Positions 43,838 to 52,798 are shown, counted from the first letter of the stretch. The stretch: DNA of 64,000 nt from JAJDGF01 sp031549325 (GCA_031549325.1 JAVBQA010000045.1:18053-82052); one strand, 5' to 3'. Numbers and translations: made by a program. Notes: generated from the letters alone by a model not told the origin.

Positions 43838-45127
43838 TTGCAATCCAAACCCAGATTCTCATTTCGAGACAACAAGAAAGTCATCGGCTTCCTGGGCGGC
43901 CAGGCGGTCTCCCTGTTCGGCAGTTCCCTGGTGCAGTATGCGCTGATGTGGAACATCATCATGGAGACCAAGTCGGGCACAATGACCGCGCTTTATACCG
44001 TTTGCATGTTTCTCCCCCAGATCATCCTGTCGATGTTTGGCGGCGCGCTCGCCGACCGCCACAACCGAAAACTGCTGATCATGCTGAGTGACGGCGGCAT
44101 CGCCATCGCGACGGTGATCCTGTGCGGCATCATGGTGTTTAGGGATTTGGGCTATGCGCCGGTGTTCATCATTGCCGCGATCCGGTCCCTGGGCGGCGGC
44201 ATCCAATCCCCCGCGGTTTCCGCGCTGCTGCCGCAAATCGTGCCTGAGGACAAGCTGCTGCGCATGAACACCATCAACGCCATGCTGCAATCGGTCATGA
44301 TGCTGGTCTCCCCCGCCGCCGCGATGGTGGCAATCCGGCTGCTCCCGCTGCCGGGCGTGCTGCTGATCGACGCGGTGACGGCCGTGATCGGCATCGGCAT
44401 CCTGCTCCCGATCCACATCCCCACCCATGAGCGCACATCCGCCGAAGAAAAGCACATCTTCCATGAGATGCACGACGGTTACCGATACCTGATGGGCAAT
44501 CCATTCCTCAGGCGGATGACGCTGTATTACGTGATCTCCAGCATCCTGATCGTGCCCGCCGCCATGTTCACGCCGCTGTATGTCGAGCGCGCGTATGCCC
44601 ACATCCGGCAGCTGTTGTACTGGCCAATTACAGACAGCGGCACGCTGCTGATGCTCAACGAGATGGTGTTCTTTGTGGGCTCGCTGCTCGGCGGCGCGAT
44701 CATCTCCGCGTGGGGCGGCTTCAAAAACCGCATCGCAACGCTGAGCATGGGCAGCATCATCTTTGGGCTGGCCACGCTCACGATGGGCTTTCGCCCCGCA
44801 TTCCTGCTATACTTGGCGTTCATGGCGTTTGCCGGGCTGTCCATGCCTTGCTTCCAGGGGCCGGTGATGTCACTGCTGCAGGAGAAGATTGTGCCCGACA
44901 TGATGGGGCGCGTGTTCGGCCTGATGCAGATCGCGTCAACATCCATCATGATGTTTGCCAGCCTCGCGTTCGGCATCATGAGCGACCAGTCACCTCTGGA
45001 GATTATCCTGGTCGCCTGTGGGCTGCTGTTGGCCGTGATGGGCGTGGTGATGCTGCTGGATAAATCCTTCATGAAGGAAGGCCTGGCCAGGCCCGCAGAA
45101 TCCATACCGGCGCCTGCCGAAACCTAG
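43838..45127 (+). CDS. MFS efflux transporter, Mef-like
   Basis: A 429-residue major facilitator with 12 hydrophobic segments. GQAVSLFGSSLVQYALMW at the N-terminus, DRHNRKLLIM between helices 2 and 3, and RSLGGGIQSPAVSALLPQIVPEDKLL strongly resemble Mef(A)-type macrolide efflux pumps and related enterobactin-exporter-like MFS proteins. The TTG start at 43838 follows GGAGGT by 8 bases. An 18-codon ORF with an RLR motif lies just upstream. Macrolide specificity is inferred from similarity and the leader, not shown. Confidence 0.85.
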   Translation: MQSKPRFSFRDNKKVIGFLGGQAVSLFGSSLVQYALMWNIIMETKSGTMTALYTVCMFLPQIILSMFGGALADRHNRKLLIMLSDGGIAIATVILCGIMVFRDLGYAPVFIIAAIRSLGGGIQSPAVSALLPQIVPEDKLLRMNTINAMLQSVMMLVSPAAAMVAIRLLPLPGVLLIDAVTAVIGIGILLPIHIPTHERTSAEEKHIFHEMHDGYRYLMGNPFLRRMTLYYVISSILIVPAAMFTPLYVERAYAHIRQLLYWPITDSGTLLMLNEMVFFVGSLLGGAIISAWGGFKNRIATLSMGSIIFGLATLTMGFRPAFLLYLAFMAFAGLSMPCFQGPVMSLLQEKIVPDMMGRVFGLMQIASTSIMMFASLAFGIMSDQSPLEIILVACGLLLAVMGVVMLLDKSFMKEGLARPAESIPAPAET

Positions 45128-45149
45128 GGGCGCATGCATGTTCTATACA

Positions 45150-45184
45150 AAGAACAGCCGTCTTTGTGCGGCTGTTCTTTTCTT
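45150..45184. terminator. bidirectional terminator after the MFS gene
   Basis: An 11-bp stem (45150-45160 with 45169-45179) followed by TTCTT on the plus strand; the flanking AAAG gives a T-rich tail on the minus strand too. Confidence 0.8.
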
Positions 45185-45242
45185 GATGGAATTCGCCATG
45201 GCGCGAGGTCTTGAAGGCAAAGCGCCTACCGCGCGCGCTGGC

Positions 45243-46724
45243 TTACGCGAACGGATTCTCGCTCTTGTACAGCATCCCCTTGGGCTGGTTAAAAGAGATC
45301 GTCTCCACGCCCAGCATGTTCAGCACGCTGTATAGCGCCTTGCCCGCATTGCCGAACGCCACGGCGCCGTGGTGCGGGTAACCGTCCTCGATCAGCACGT
45401 GGCGGTAGAAGCGGCCCATCTCCGGAATCGCGAACACGCCGATGCCGCCAAACGACTCGGTGGCCACCGGCAGCACCTCGCCCTGAGCCACGTAGCTCTT
45501 GAGCACGCTGTCTTTGTTGCCCTGCAGCCGGTAGAACGTGATGTCGCCCGGAATGATGTCGCCTTCCAGCGTTCCGCGGGTGATATCCGGCTCCTTGTCG
45601 GGCTCTAGGCCGCGGTGCATGATCAGCTGATACTTCATCTCGCCCTTTGTCAGCTTGCAGATGGGCGTGTTGCCGCAGTGGAAGCCCATGAATACCTCTT
45701 GCTCCTGGTACTTGGTCTTCTTGGCGATGCTCTTTTTATACATCTCGAGCGGCACCGAATTGTTGATGTCCAGCAGCGTCACCGGCTCTCCGGTGACGCA
45801 CAGCCCGATGTACTCGGACAGCGCGCCGTAGATGTCCACCTCGCAGGCCACCGGGATGCCGTTGGCGGTGAGGCGTGAATTCACATAGCAGGGCACGCAG
45901 CCAAACTGCGTCTGGAACGCGGGCCAGCACTTGTTGGCCATGGCCACGTACTGGGAAGCGCCCTTGTTGGCCTCGATCCAGTCGAGCAGCGTGATCTCGA
46001 GCTGCGCGAGCTTGGGCAGGATGCCGGGCATCTTGTTGCCCGCGCCCAGCTCCTTGGCCATGTCTTTGACAACTTTGTCGATCCGCTTGTCGTCCTTGTG
46101 CTGGTTAAACGAAGCGAACAGGTCGAGCTCCGAGTTCTCCTGCACATTGACCCCCAAGCGGAACAGCGGCGCAATGGGCGCGTTGCAGGCAAGGAAATCG
46201 TAGGGCCTCGGGCCAAAGGTGATGATCTTGAGGTTGCGGACGCCAATCAGCGCGCGCGCGATGGGCACGAACTGGGCGATCTCGCTGGCGGCGCCTTCCG
46301 CGTCGCAAACAGGGTATTCGGGGATGTAGGCCTTCACGCCGCGCAGCTTCAGGTTGTAGCTGGCGTTCAGCATGCCGCACAGCGCGTCGCCACGGCGGCT
46401 GGAGAGAACCCCCACGTTCTCCTCGGCGGCCGCGATGAACATAGACGGGCCGTCAAACGCCTGCGCCAGCAAGGTCTCGGGGCCTTCGGGACCAAAGTTA
46501 CCGAGGAACACCACCAGCGCGTTGACCTTGTTCTTTTTGAGTTCCTCCAGCGCCTTCAGGGCGTCCAGCTCGTTTTCAATGGTGGTCTGAATCTCCACGA
46601 TCTCGACGCCCGCTTTTTTGCAAGCCTTCACGACCTCAGCGCGGCGCGATTGACTCAGATCGATTGGGAAGCAATCGCGGCTGACCGCGACAATGCCCAG
46701 TTTGACGACCGGAATGTTGATCAT
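45243..46724 (-). CDS. L-fucose isomerase-family protein
   Basis: A 493-residue protein of the L-fucose/L-arabinose isomerase fold. Likely metal ligands are E295 (CEVDIYG), D319 (LLDINN) and a C-terminal histidine pair at 451-452 (PHHGA). The family interconverts aldoses and ketoses with Mn2+. It is shorter than FucI of E. coli (about 590 residues) and resembles the group of fucose isomerase-like proteins with uncertain sugar. No kinase, aldolase or sugar transporter is adjacent, so the substrate cannot be assigned. It has its own promoter and a GGAGG ribosome site. Confidence 0.8.
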   Translation of the reverse strand: MINIPVVKLGIVAVSRDCFPIDLSQSRRAEVVKACKKAGVEIVEIQTTIENELDALKALEELKKNKVNALVVFLGNFGPEGPETLLAQAFDGPSMFIAAAEENVGVLSSRRGDALCGMLNASYNLKLRGVKAYIPEYPVCDAEGAASEIAQFVPIARALIGVRNLKIITFGPRPYDFLACNAPIAPLFRLGVNVQENSELDLFASFNQHKDDKRIDKVVKDMAKELGAGNKMPGILPKLAQLEITLLDWIEANKGASQYVAMANKCWPAFQTQFGCVPCYVNSRLTANGIPVACEVDIYGALSEYIGLCVTGEPVTLLDINNSVPLEMYKKSIAKKTKYQEQEVFMGFHCGNTPICKLTKGEMKYQLIMHRGLEPDKEPDITRGTLEGDIIPGDITFYRLQGNKDSVLKSYVAQGEVLPVATESFGGIGVFAIPEMGRFYRHVLIEDGYPHHGAVAFGNAGKALYSVLNMLGVETISFNQPKGMLYKSENPFA

Positions 46725-46758
46725 TGGCTGTATCCTCCATTGCTATGTTGTTGTAAAG

Positions 46759-46787
46759 ATTATATCACACATGCCCGTTCTTCACAA
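46759..46787 (-). promoter_or_regulatory. promoter of the fucose isomerase-family gene
   Basis: Minus strand TTGTGA (46782-46787), 17 bases, TATAAT (46759-46764). Confidence 0.7.
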
Positions 46788-46846
46788 TCGACAATTTGCC
46801 GATTTTGTCCGCAATGGCTCAAGTTTGTGTCGGTTTGGAAAAACGA

Positions 46847-46875
46847 TTGACTTTTTTCGAATGCCATGCCAAAAT
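46847..46875 (+). promoter_or_regulatory. possible promoter of the secreted protein gene
   Basis: TTGACT (46847-46852) with CAAAAT 17 bases on (46870-46875). The -10 is poor; a forespore sigma-G promoter was considered but not convincingly found. Confidence 0.4.
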
Positions 46876-46912
46876 GAACTGGTGTAACCCTACAGGAATG
46901 GGAGGGGCTGGC

Positions 46913-47971
46913 ATGAAAAAACGCAACCGCCGGGTAGCCTTGCTGCTGCTTGCCGCGCTCGCCATCCCCCTGCTCGCAAGTGCTCAGGAAGAACGCATAT
47001 GGCCCATCATCGGCAACGCGCCCAGTTGGTTTTGGTTCCAGGGCTACGACCGCAGCATCGGCGCGGTGCGCGACCGCTACAATTTTCTGGTCAATGACTG
47101 GAGCACCCGGGAAAACGACCTGCAACCGATCTCTCCTTTGCTCCAGAACGCGGGCATGACCGGCGAGAATCGCTTCGTCTACACCAACAAGAGCAACGAC
47201 GAGATGTTTCAGAACGAGTTTGTGCAGTTTAAGATCTATGGGCAGACGGACGACGACGGAAAGGTGGAGCGGCTCACGGTGCGCATTGACCCGGTGGCCA
47301 AGATGGACCAGGCATATCTGAAATCGGCAGATAAGGTCATGCAGCTGGTGCTGTTCTCCCTGTTCGACAAATTGCCGGAGGAAACCAGCCGCGATTTGGC
47401 GCTGGTGTTCCAATACGACGTGCGCCCTTTCAACCCCTGGGATGTCGGGCCGCATTTGCCCATGAAAATCCGCATGGCGCAGGCTGTTGTGGATGGCCAG
47501 CTGGTAAACTTCAACGCCAGCGTGATCGATGACGACCACCTGTCGCTGCGCGTGACGCTGAGCGGCCCGGCCAACGACGAGCAGATCGAGCTTGACAAAG
47601 AAAATGACCGCTGCAACCGCAAGCTGAACCAGGTCAACACCGAGTGCGTGGATTTGGCGCTGTGCGTGGAAGAGCTGTCTTTCCTGGCGGAAGAAACCCC
47701 GCCCAACTGGGACGATCTGTTCGCGGTGTCCGAGCAGCTGAACGAAAACGTGGCCGTCATCGAGGAGCTATGCGCGATGCTGCCGGACCACCCCAAGGCC
47801 GTTTCTTATGCCAATCGCATGCAGCTTCACTGCGGACAGTTAGAAGACGAGTATGAGAAGTTTGTAACACTGCTGGCCGCTCGCCAGATCAACGACATCA
47901 TCGATCTCACCTGGTCCATGCAAAATCAGGCAACGATCATGCAGAACCTGATCAATATGCTGCAAAATTAA
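46913..47971 (+). CDS. secreted protein of unknown function upstream of the ger operon
   Basis: A 352-residue protein I do not recognise. A signal peptide (residues 1-24, ending LLASA) is followed by an aromatic-rich N-terminal part (APSWFWFQGYDRS), a mixed strand region to about 215, and a helical C-terminal region (220-352) containing all five cysteines (C234, C245, C251, C287, C307). There is no lipobox or other membrane helix. The ATG follows GGGAGGGG. The gene precedes gerA-type genes by 52 bases in the same direction, and its terminator overlaps their ribosome site. A germination or spore-coat role is possible but only by context. Confidence 0.7.
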   Translation: MKKRNRRVALLLLAALAIPLLASAQEERIWPIIGNAPSWFWFQGYDRSIGAVRDRYNFLVNDWSTRENDLQPISPLLQNAGMTGENRFVYTNKSNDEMFQNEFVQFKIYGQTDDDGKVERLTVRIDPVAKMDQAYLKSADKVMQLVLFSLFDKLPEETSRDLALVFQYDVRPFNPWDVGPHLPMKIRMAQAVVDGQLVNFNASVIDDDHLSLRVTLSGPANDEQIELDKENDRCNRKLNQVNTECVDLALCVEELSFLAEETPPNWDDLFAVSEQLNENVAVIEELCAMLPDHPKAVSYANRMQLHCGQLEDEYEKFVTLLAARQINDIIDLTWSMQNQATIMQNLINMLQN

Positions 47972-47981
47972 TCATAAAACC

Positions 47982-48025
47982 ATCGCCTCTCGTCCATCCT
48001 AGTTTGGACAGGAGGCGATTTTTTT
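47982..48025 (+). terminator. terminator overlapping the ger operon ribosome site
   Basis: A stem formed by 47982-47995 and 48006-48019 (one mismatch) is followed by TTTTTT. Its 3' arm contains AGGAGG (48010-48015), the Shine-Dalgarno of the gerA-type gene, and the T-run holds that gene's TTG start. Confidence 0.8.
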
Positions 48026-49559
48026 GTCCGTCATTCCCAACGAAGCCTTGCTAAGATCCGAGCTGAAGGACTCGCTCCAAGAGAACATGGACACGCTATG
48101 CAAACTGATGAATCTGCCCGACAACAAGGACGTCGTGGTGCGCGAACTGCGCATTGGTGATGTGGACGCCTGCCTGGTTTTCACGGATGGCATGGCCGGC
48201 AATCAGATCATCAACGAGAGCGTGCTGTATCCGCTGCGCGTGTTCTCCGGGCAAATGCCTGTCAACGGATCTGAGCGCGCCTCCTATCTGGTGAAAAACG
48301 TGCTGGCTGTGGGTGATACCGATCTGGAGAGCCGAAACAGCGAGCTGGTTATTGCGGTGCTCAACGGCTTGTCGGTGTTAATCATCGACGGCTGCCCGGA
48401 CGCCGTCGTCATGGAAACCCGGTTCTTCGAGCGACGCGTGGTGGGCAGACCCAACGGCGAGTCGGTGGTCATCGGCGCGCAGCAGGGCTTTGTCGAAAAC
48501 CTGCGCACAAACATCACACTGATACGGCGCATCGTGCGCTCTCCCTCGCTGATGAGCGAGATGTCCACCGTCGGCAAACTGCTGCCGACCAACTTGTCCA
48601 TCATGTACTTGAAGGGCGCGGCCAACGAGCAGGTGCTGCAAGAGGTGCGCCGCCGCATCCAGGCGCTGGATGTGGACAGTGTTCCGGACAGCGGCCATCT
48701 GATTCAACTGATCGAGGAGCGCCGTTTCACGCTGATGCCCCAGGTTCTGGAGACCGAGCGGCCCGATCGCGCCGCGTACCTCATCGCCGAAGGGCGAATC
48801 GCCATTATGGTGGACAACTCGCCCTATGCGATGATCGTTCCGGTGAGTTTTTTTGACTTTATGCAGACGGCCGACGATATGTTTATGCGCTGGCAGTACG
48901 CAAGCTTCAACCGCGTCGTGCGCTTTCTTGGCATGCTGATCTCGTTGATCCTGCCATCGCTGTATGTGGCCACGACCCTATACCACTCTCAGATGATCCC
49001 GGTGGAACTGCTCTCCTCCATTGCGGAAACGCGCGCGGAGGTGCCTTTCCCGGTGTTGATAGAGCTGCTGATCATGGAGGTATCGTTCTATCTCATCAAC
49101 GAAGCGGGCACGCGCATGCCCACACAGATCGGTTCCGCGCTGGGCATTGTGGGCGCACTGATCCTGGGGCAGGCCGCTGTGGCAGCCAGCATCCTCAGTC
49201 CGATTCTGATCATCATCGCGGCGCTGACGGGCTTGGGAAATTACACCATTCCCGATTACCGCATGGGCATCGCCATCCAGCTGCTGCGCATCGGGCTGCT
49301 GTTGGCCGGCTCTATCCTTGGCCTGTATGGCATCATATTGGCGCTGTTTCTGTACGTCTGCGCGCTGTGCTCCATTCAGTCGTTTGGCCAGCCCTACATG
49401 GCGCCGCTGGCGCCCTGGCGCCCGCACGACAGCAATGTCTTTGTTCGCGGCGCCAGCTGGAGACAGAACCGGATGCCTTTCATCGTGAATGAAAACGCCT
49501 GGCTCAAGCGCACGCCCGAGGGCGAAAAAACGCGTGTTTGGGAGGCGAAGCGCAAATGA
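48024..49559 (+). CDS. gerAA: spore germination protein, GerA family A subunit
   Basis: A 511-residue germinant receptor A subunit. The N-terminal soluble domain (to about residue 290) with GMAGNQIINESVLYPL and RRVVGRPNGESVVIGAQQGF is followed by about five membrane helices (from FNRVVRFLGMLISLILPSLYVA) and a cytoplasmic tail. In spores the A, B and C subunits form an inner-membrane receptor that senses nutrients and opens ion channels. Start: TTG at 48024, supported by AGGAGG 8 bases upstream. SpoVAF-like paralogues are related, but B and C genes follow, favouring a germinant receptor. The particular germinant is unknown. Confidence 0.93.
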   Translation: MSVIPNEALLRSELKDSLQENMDTLCKLMNLPDNKDVVVRELRIGDVDACLVFTDGMAGNQIINESVLYPLRVFSGQMPVNGSERASYLVKNVLAVGDTDLESRNSELVIAVLNGLSVLIIDGCPDAVVMETRFFERRVVGRPNGESVVIGAQQGFVENLRTNITLIRRIVRSPSLMSEMSTVGKLLPTNLSIMYLKGAANEQVLQEVRRRIQALDVDSVPDSGHLIQLIEERRFTLMPQVLETERPDRAAYLIAEGRIAIMVDNSPYAMIVPVSFFDFMQTADDMFMRWQYASFNRVVRFLGMLISLILPSLYVATTLYHSQMIPVELLSSIAETRAEVPFPVLIELLIMEVSFYLINEAGTRMPTQIGSALGIVGALILGQAAVAASILSPILIIIAALTGLGNYTIPDYRMGIAIQLLRIGLLLAGSILGLYGIILALFLYVCALCSIQSFGQPYMAPLAPWRPHDSNVFVRGASWRQNRMPFIVNENAWLKRTPEGEKTRVWEAKRK

Positions 49560-50671
49560 ACTTCAGCACCAGTCGGCGCGCCATGTTTTCCATTGGGCGG
49601 ATGGCGATCGCGGTCCGGCTGTTCTCAGCGGCCGTCATGGACGGCGCGCCGCTTGGCAATGCGGGCTGGATTTCCATTTTGATCGGCGGCGTTCTCAGCC
49701 TGCCCGTGGTATTGATGATCTCCCTTGTCAGCAAAGGCGCACCGGAAGATCGTCCGCTCACGCTGATCGACCGTGCGTGCGGTCAGTGGGTTCGGCGCGC
49801 GTTTTGCTTCGCGATGTGCATGCTTACCGTGTATGAGGCCTCCTGTTGCACGCGCCTGCTCGTTTTAAGCGTGCAGTATGTGGCGTTCGAACAGCTCCCT
49901 TTTTACAGCCTGGATATCATCACCATCCTGGTGGCTTGCCTTGGGTGCCTGTGCGGCGCCACCGGCCTGAGCGGCGCTTCCTACTTTGCCCGCTACGCCG
50001 TGTTTTGCTCGTTTGTCTTTATGCTGACTTCCCAGTTCAGCGCCATCAACTGGCGCTGGCTCGCGCCCGTGCTGGGGCCGGGACTCACGCCTCTCTGGCA
50101 CGCCGGGCTCTCTTATGCCGGCATACTTACGTCGGTCATCGTAGTGTGGCTGCTCATGGATGAAGAACACGGCGTCGACCGCACGGGAGGCATGTCGTAC
50201 AAGAAGACAGGGCCATTCTATATCCTGAAGTTGCTTGGGACAATCACGCTCGCCTGCGCGCTGGCGATGATACTCCTGAGCATGCTGGTTCCTGTCGTGC
50301 CGGGCGCGCCCAACGAGCGCGACTTCGCCATCGACAAGCTGCTGGCCAACGGGCGAAACGCGACTTCGATACAGTTCCTGTTGATGGTTGTCTGGTTCAT
50401 CAGCGGTTGCACGGTGATTCCGTTTTACATTTTCGCCTCTTCGAGCCTGCTCAACAGCACCGTCCCCGTCTTGCCCCCCAAGCTGTGCGTGGTGATCTGC
50501 TCAGCCGCCACATTGTTTCTCACCCTCAGCAACCTTGCCGACCGCAACATGATTGACAAGGTGAACGCGATGATACGTTTCCCGGTGTTCACCGCCGTCA
50601 CGCTCGCAATCTGCGCCGTTCTTCTGATCAGGCAACGGAAGGGAGGGCGCAAACTTGCTCCGCAAAAATAA
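49556..50671 (+). CDS. gerAB: spore germination protein, GerA family B subunit
   Basis: A 371-residue membrane protein with ten or so hydrophobic segments, of the GerAB/APC-superfamily endospore germination permease type. The B subunit carries the germinant-binding pocket. The ATG overlaps the gerAA stop by 4 bases behind GGGAGGCG. It overlaps the C-subunit gene by 17 bases. Confidence 0.9.
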   Translation: MNFSTSRRAMFSIGRMAIAVRLFSAAVMDGAPLGNAGWISILIGGVLSLPVVLMISLVSKGAPEDRPLTLIDRACGQWVRRAFCFAMCMLTVYEASCCTRLLVLSVQYVAFEQLPFYSLDIITILVACLGCLCGATGLSGASYFARYAVFCSFVFMLTSQFSAINWRWLAPVLGPGLTPLWHAGLSYAGILTSVIVVWLLMDEEHGVDRTGGMSYKKTGPFYILKLLGTITLACALAMILLSMLVPVVPGAPNERDFAIDKLLANGRNATSIQFLLMVVWFISGCTVIPFYIFASSSLLNSTVPVLPPKLCVVICSAATLFLTLSNLADRNMIDKVNAMIRFPVFTAVTLAICAVLLIRQRKGGRKLAPQK

Positions 50672-51824
50672 GGCGGCTCTTTTGGCGATGCTGCTGGTCA
50701 TCCCGATGTTGTTTTCCGGTTGCATGCCGTCCCTTCAGCCGGAAAACCAGGCGTACGCGCTCAGCATGTCCATCGACAGAACCGATGAAGGCCTGATCGG
50801 CGTGGGGCTGCTGTTCTCGAGCAACAACGCTGGCGGCGGTTCTGGCAGCTCTGGCGGTGATTCGGGCGGCGGATCCGAGCAAAAGAAAAGCAACCCTCGC
50901 TATTACGCCTATGCAACCACCTTCTTCGAGGCGCTGGATGTCCTGAAATCCTCCACGCCACGCACGCTGAACATGTCGCAGCTGCAATCGGTCATCTTCT
51001 CGCAGCGCATCGCCTCAGAACCTGCGTTCAAGGAGCTGATCGAAGATCTGATCCTGTCCAACCACCTGTACGGCTCGGCGAATATTCTGGTCTGCATGGG
51101 CAGCGCAAAAGAGCTCCTAGACGCCGACAAGCCGCAAGTGGGAAATCGGCTGGCGGAGGAGTTGTCCATAACGCTGGATCACTACGCCACAACCGGCTAT
51201 TCCCCATCCAGCAAGCTTGCGAGCCTTTACTATATGATGAACTCGATCTATGGAGATCCCGTCGCGATCCTGGCGGCTATCGACAATCCGAAAAACCCCA
51301 CACAGGCAGCCACGCCCGGCATCTTAGGGGACGGCCTCCCAGGCTCAATGCTGCAAAAGACAATCGCGCAAAACGAATTCCGGGGCAGCGCACTGATCAA
51401 GGGCGACCGGATGGTGGGTGTGCTTGATGGCGACCAGACCCGTTGGCTGCAGATTCTAACCGGCGGCCTGCGCCAGTTTCCCTACATCTGCCAAGGTCAG
51501 CCGATGATGATGTATGTGAAATCAGCGTCCAAGGCGCGCGTCAACCTTGACCAAAACCCGATCGTGATCGACATCAGCATGGCGCTGAGCCCGGCTCCCC
51601 AGCGAAGAATGCCGGACAAGTATGTGCTCGAGGAACAGATTCGCGCCGAGCTAACGGACCTGATTTCGCATTGTCAATCGCTGGGAGTCGATCCGTTCAA
51701 CTACGCCGAAATTGCGGCCACCCGGTTTTTGACCATTCAGGATTTCGTGGATTACAATTGGCGCGCGCGCTTTCAGCAAGCAACGATCAATCTGCACATT
51801 GATCTGCCCGGCGAGTACAGCTGA
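50655..51824 (+). CDS. gerAC: spore germination lipoprotein, Ger(x)C family
   Basis: A 389-residue lipoprotein: signal peptide with lipobox LFSGC (Cys at about residue 23), a Gly/Ser-rich insertion (about residues 58-76), and the Ger(x)C domains ending with the conserved FNYAEIAATRFLTIQDF region. The C subunit anchors at the outer face of the inner spore membrane. TTG start at 50655 has GGGAGGGCG upstream and overlaps gerAB. The operon ends at a strong terminator 14 bases on. Confidence 0.9.
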   Translation: MLRKNKAALLAMLLVIPMLFSGCMPSLQPENQAYALSMSIDRTDEGLIGVGLLFSSNNAGGGSGSSGGDSGGGSEQKKSNPRYYAYATTFFEALDVLKSSTPRTLNMSQLQSVIFSQRIASEPAFKELIEDLILSNHLYGSANILVCMGSAKELLDADKPQVGNRLAEELSITLDHYATTGYSPSSKLASLYYMMNSIYGDPVAILAAIDNPKNPTQAATPGILGDGLPGSMLQKTIAQNEFRGSALIKGDRMVGVLDGDQTRWLQILTGGLRQFPYICQGQPMMMYVKSASKARVNLDQNPIVIDISMALSPAPQRRMPDKYVLEEQIRAELTDLISHCQSLGVDPFNYAEIAATRFLTIQDFVDYNWRARFQQATINLHIDLPGEYS

Positions 51825-51837
51825 CCAGCATCCGGCA

Positions 51838-51863
51838 AGCCCACCCGTGATGGGTGGGCTTTT
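51838..51863 (+). terminator. terminator of the ger operon
   Basis: A 9-bp stem (51838-51846 with 51852-51860), 5-base loop and a short T-run. Confidence 0.8.
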
Positions 51864-51868
51864 CGCGC

Positions 51869-51897
51869 TTGACATTCTTTCGCCAGCGCCTTATGAT
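51869..51897 (+). promoter_or_regulatory. promoter of the lipid kinase gene
   Basis: TTGACA (51869-51874), 17 bases, TATGAT (51892-51897). Confidence 0.75.
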
Positions 51898-51940
51898 CTT
51901 TGTGGATACGAAGGCAATGAACCCGAAAGTGTGAGAATGG

Positions 51941-52798
51941 ATGATCGAACTGATTGTAAACCCAATAGCGGGCAACGGACGCTCCAAGGAAACAAGAGAG
52001 CGTGTTCAGCGCGAGCTGGATGCGCGAGGCATTCCCCATCATCTTTCTGAAACCACGGCGCCCGGACACGCCACAGCGCTTACCAAAGCGGCCATCGATG
52101 GCGGCTGCGCCGCGGTGGCGGTGCTGGGCGGCGACGGGCTGCTCAGCGAAGTCTGCGCCGCGTTGCGCGGCACGGGCGTCAAGCTGGTCTTTGTGCCCTG
52201 CGGCACCGGCAACGACTTCGCCAAAACGCTCAGGCTGCCCAAAGACCCCGTGCAAGCCCTACTCTTCCAGCTGGATAACCCAGGCCGCCTGATCGACTGT
52301 GGCATGGTCAACGAGCACACCTTTCTAAACGTGGCGGGAACAGGGTTCGACATTGAGGTGTTGCTGCAGACCGAGCGCCGAAAGGGAGGGTCTTTCCCCT
52401 ACCTGGTCGGGCTGATCACCGGCTTGAAGCACTTCAAGACCTTTGAAGCCGAGATCACCATCGACGGCGTTCCTGAGCGCGGGCGCTATACGATTGTGTC
52501 GGTGGCCAACGGCCAGTATATGGGCGGCGGCATGCACGTAGCGCCGCTGGCCGATCCTGCCGACGGCTTATTTGACGTGATGCTGATCGAGGCGCTGCCC
52601 AAATGGAAGTTCTATTTGCTCGTGCCCTTTTTCCCGCCGGGGCTGCACCGGCACTTGCGCTGCACCCGCCGCGTCCAGGCGCGGGAGGTGCTGGTCCGGT
52701 CTGGCAATGGATTCATGGTGCAAATCGACGGCGAGCTCAAGCGGGTTCAAGAGGCGCGCTTTGCCCTTCAACCCGGCGCGATTCAGGTGGGGTGCTGA
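51941..52798 (+). CDS. diacylglycerol kinase-family lipid kinase (DgkB/YegS-like)
   Basis: A 285-residue lipid kinase. The N-terminal VNPIAGNGRS, the ATP-binding loop (GGDGLLSEV instead of the usual GGDGT-x-NEV) and GTGNDFAKTL are present, followed by the beta-rich C-terminal domain. It would phosphorylate diacylglycerol or related lipids for phospholipid and lipoteichoic acid recycling. The Thr-to-Leu and Asn-to-Ser changes in the GGDG loop are unusual and may alter substrate. It has its own promoter. Confidence 0.85.
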   Translation: MIELIVNPIAGNGRSKETRERVQRELDARGIPHHLSETTAPGHATALTKAAIDGGCAAVAVLGGDGLLSEVCAALRGTGVKLVFVPCGTGNDFAKTLRLPKDPVQALLFQLDNPGRLIDCGMVNEHTFLNVAGTGFDIEVLLQTERRKGGSFPYLVGLITGLKHFKTFEAEITIDGVPERGRYTIVSVANGQYMGGGMHVAPLADPADGLFDVMLIEALPKWKFYLLVPFFPPGLHRHLRCTRRVQAREVLVRSGNGFMVQIDGELKRVQEARFALQPGAIQVGC

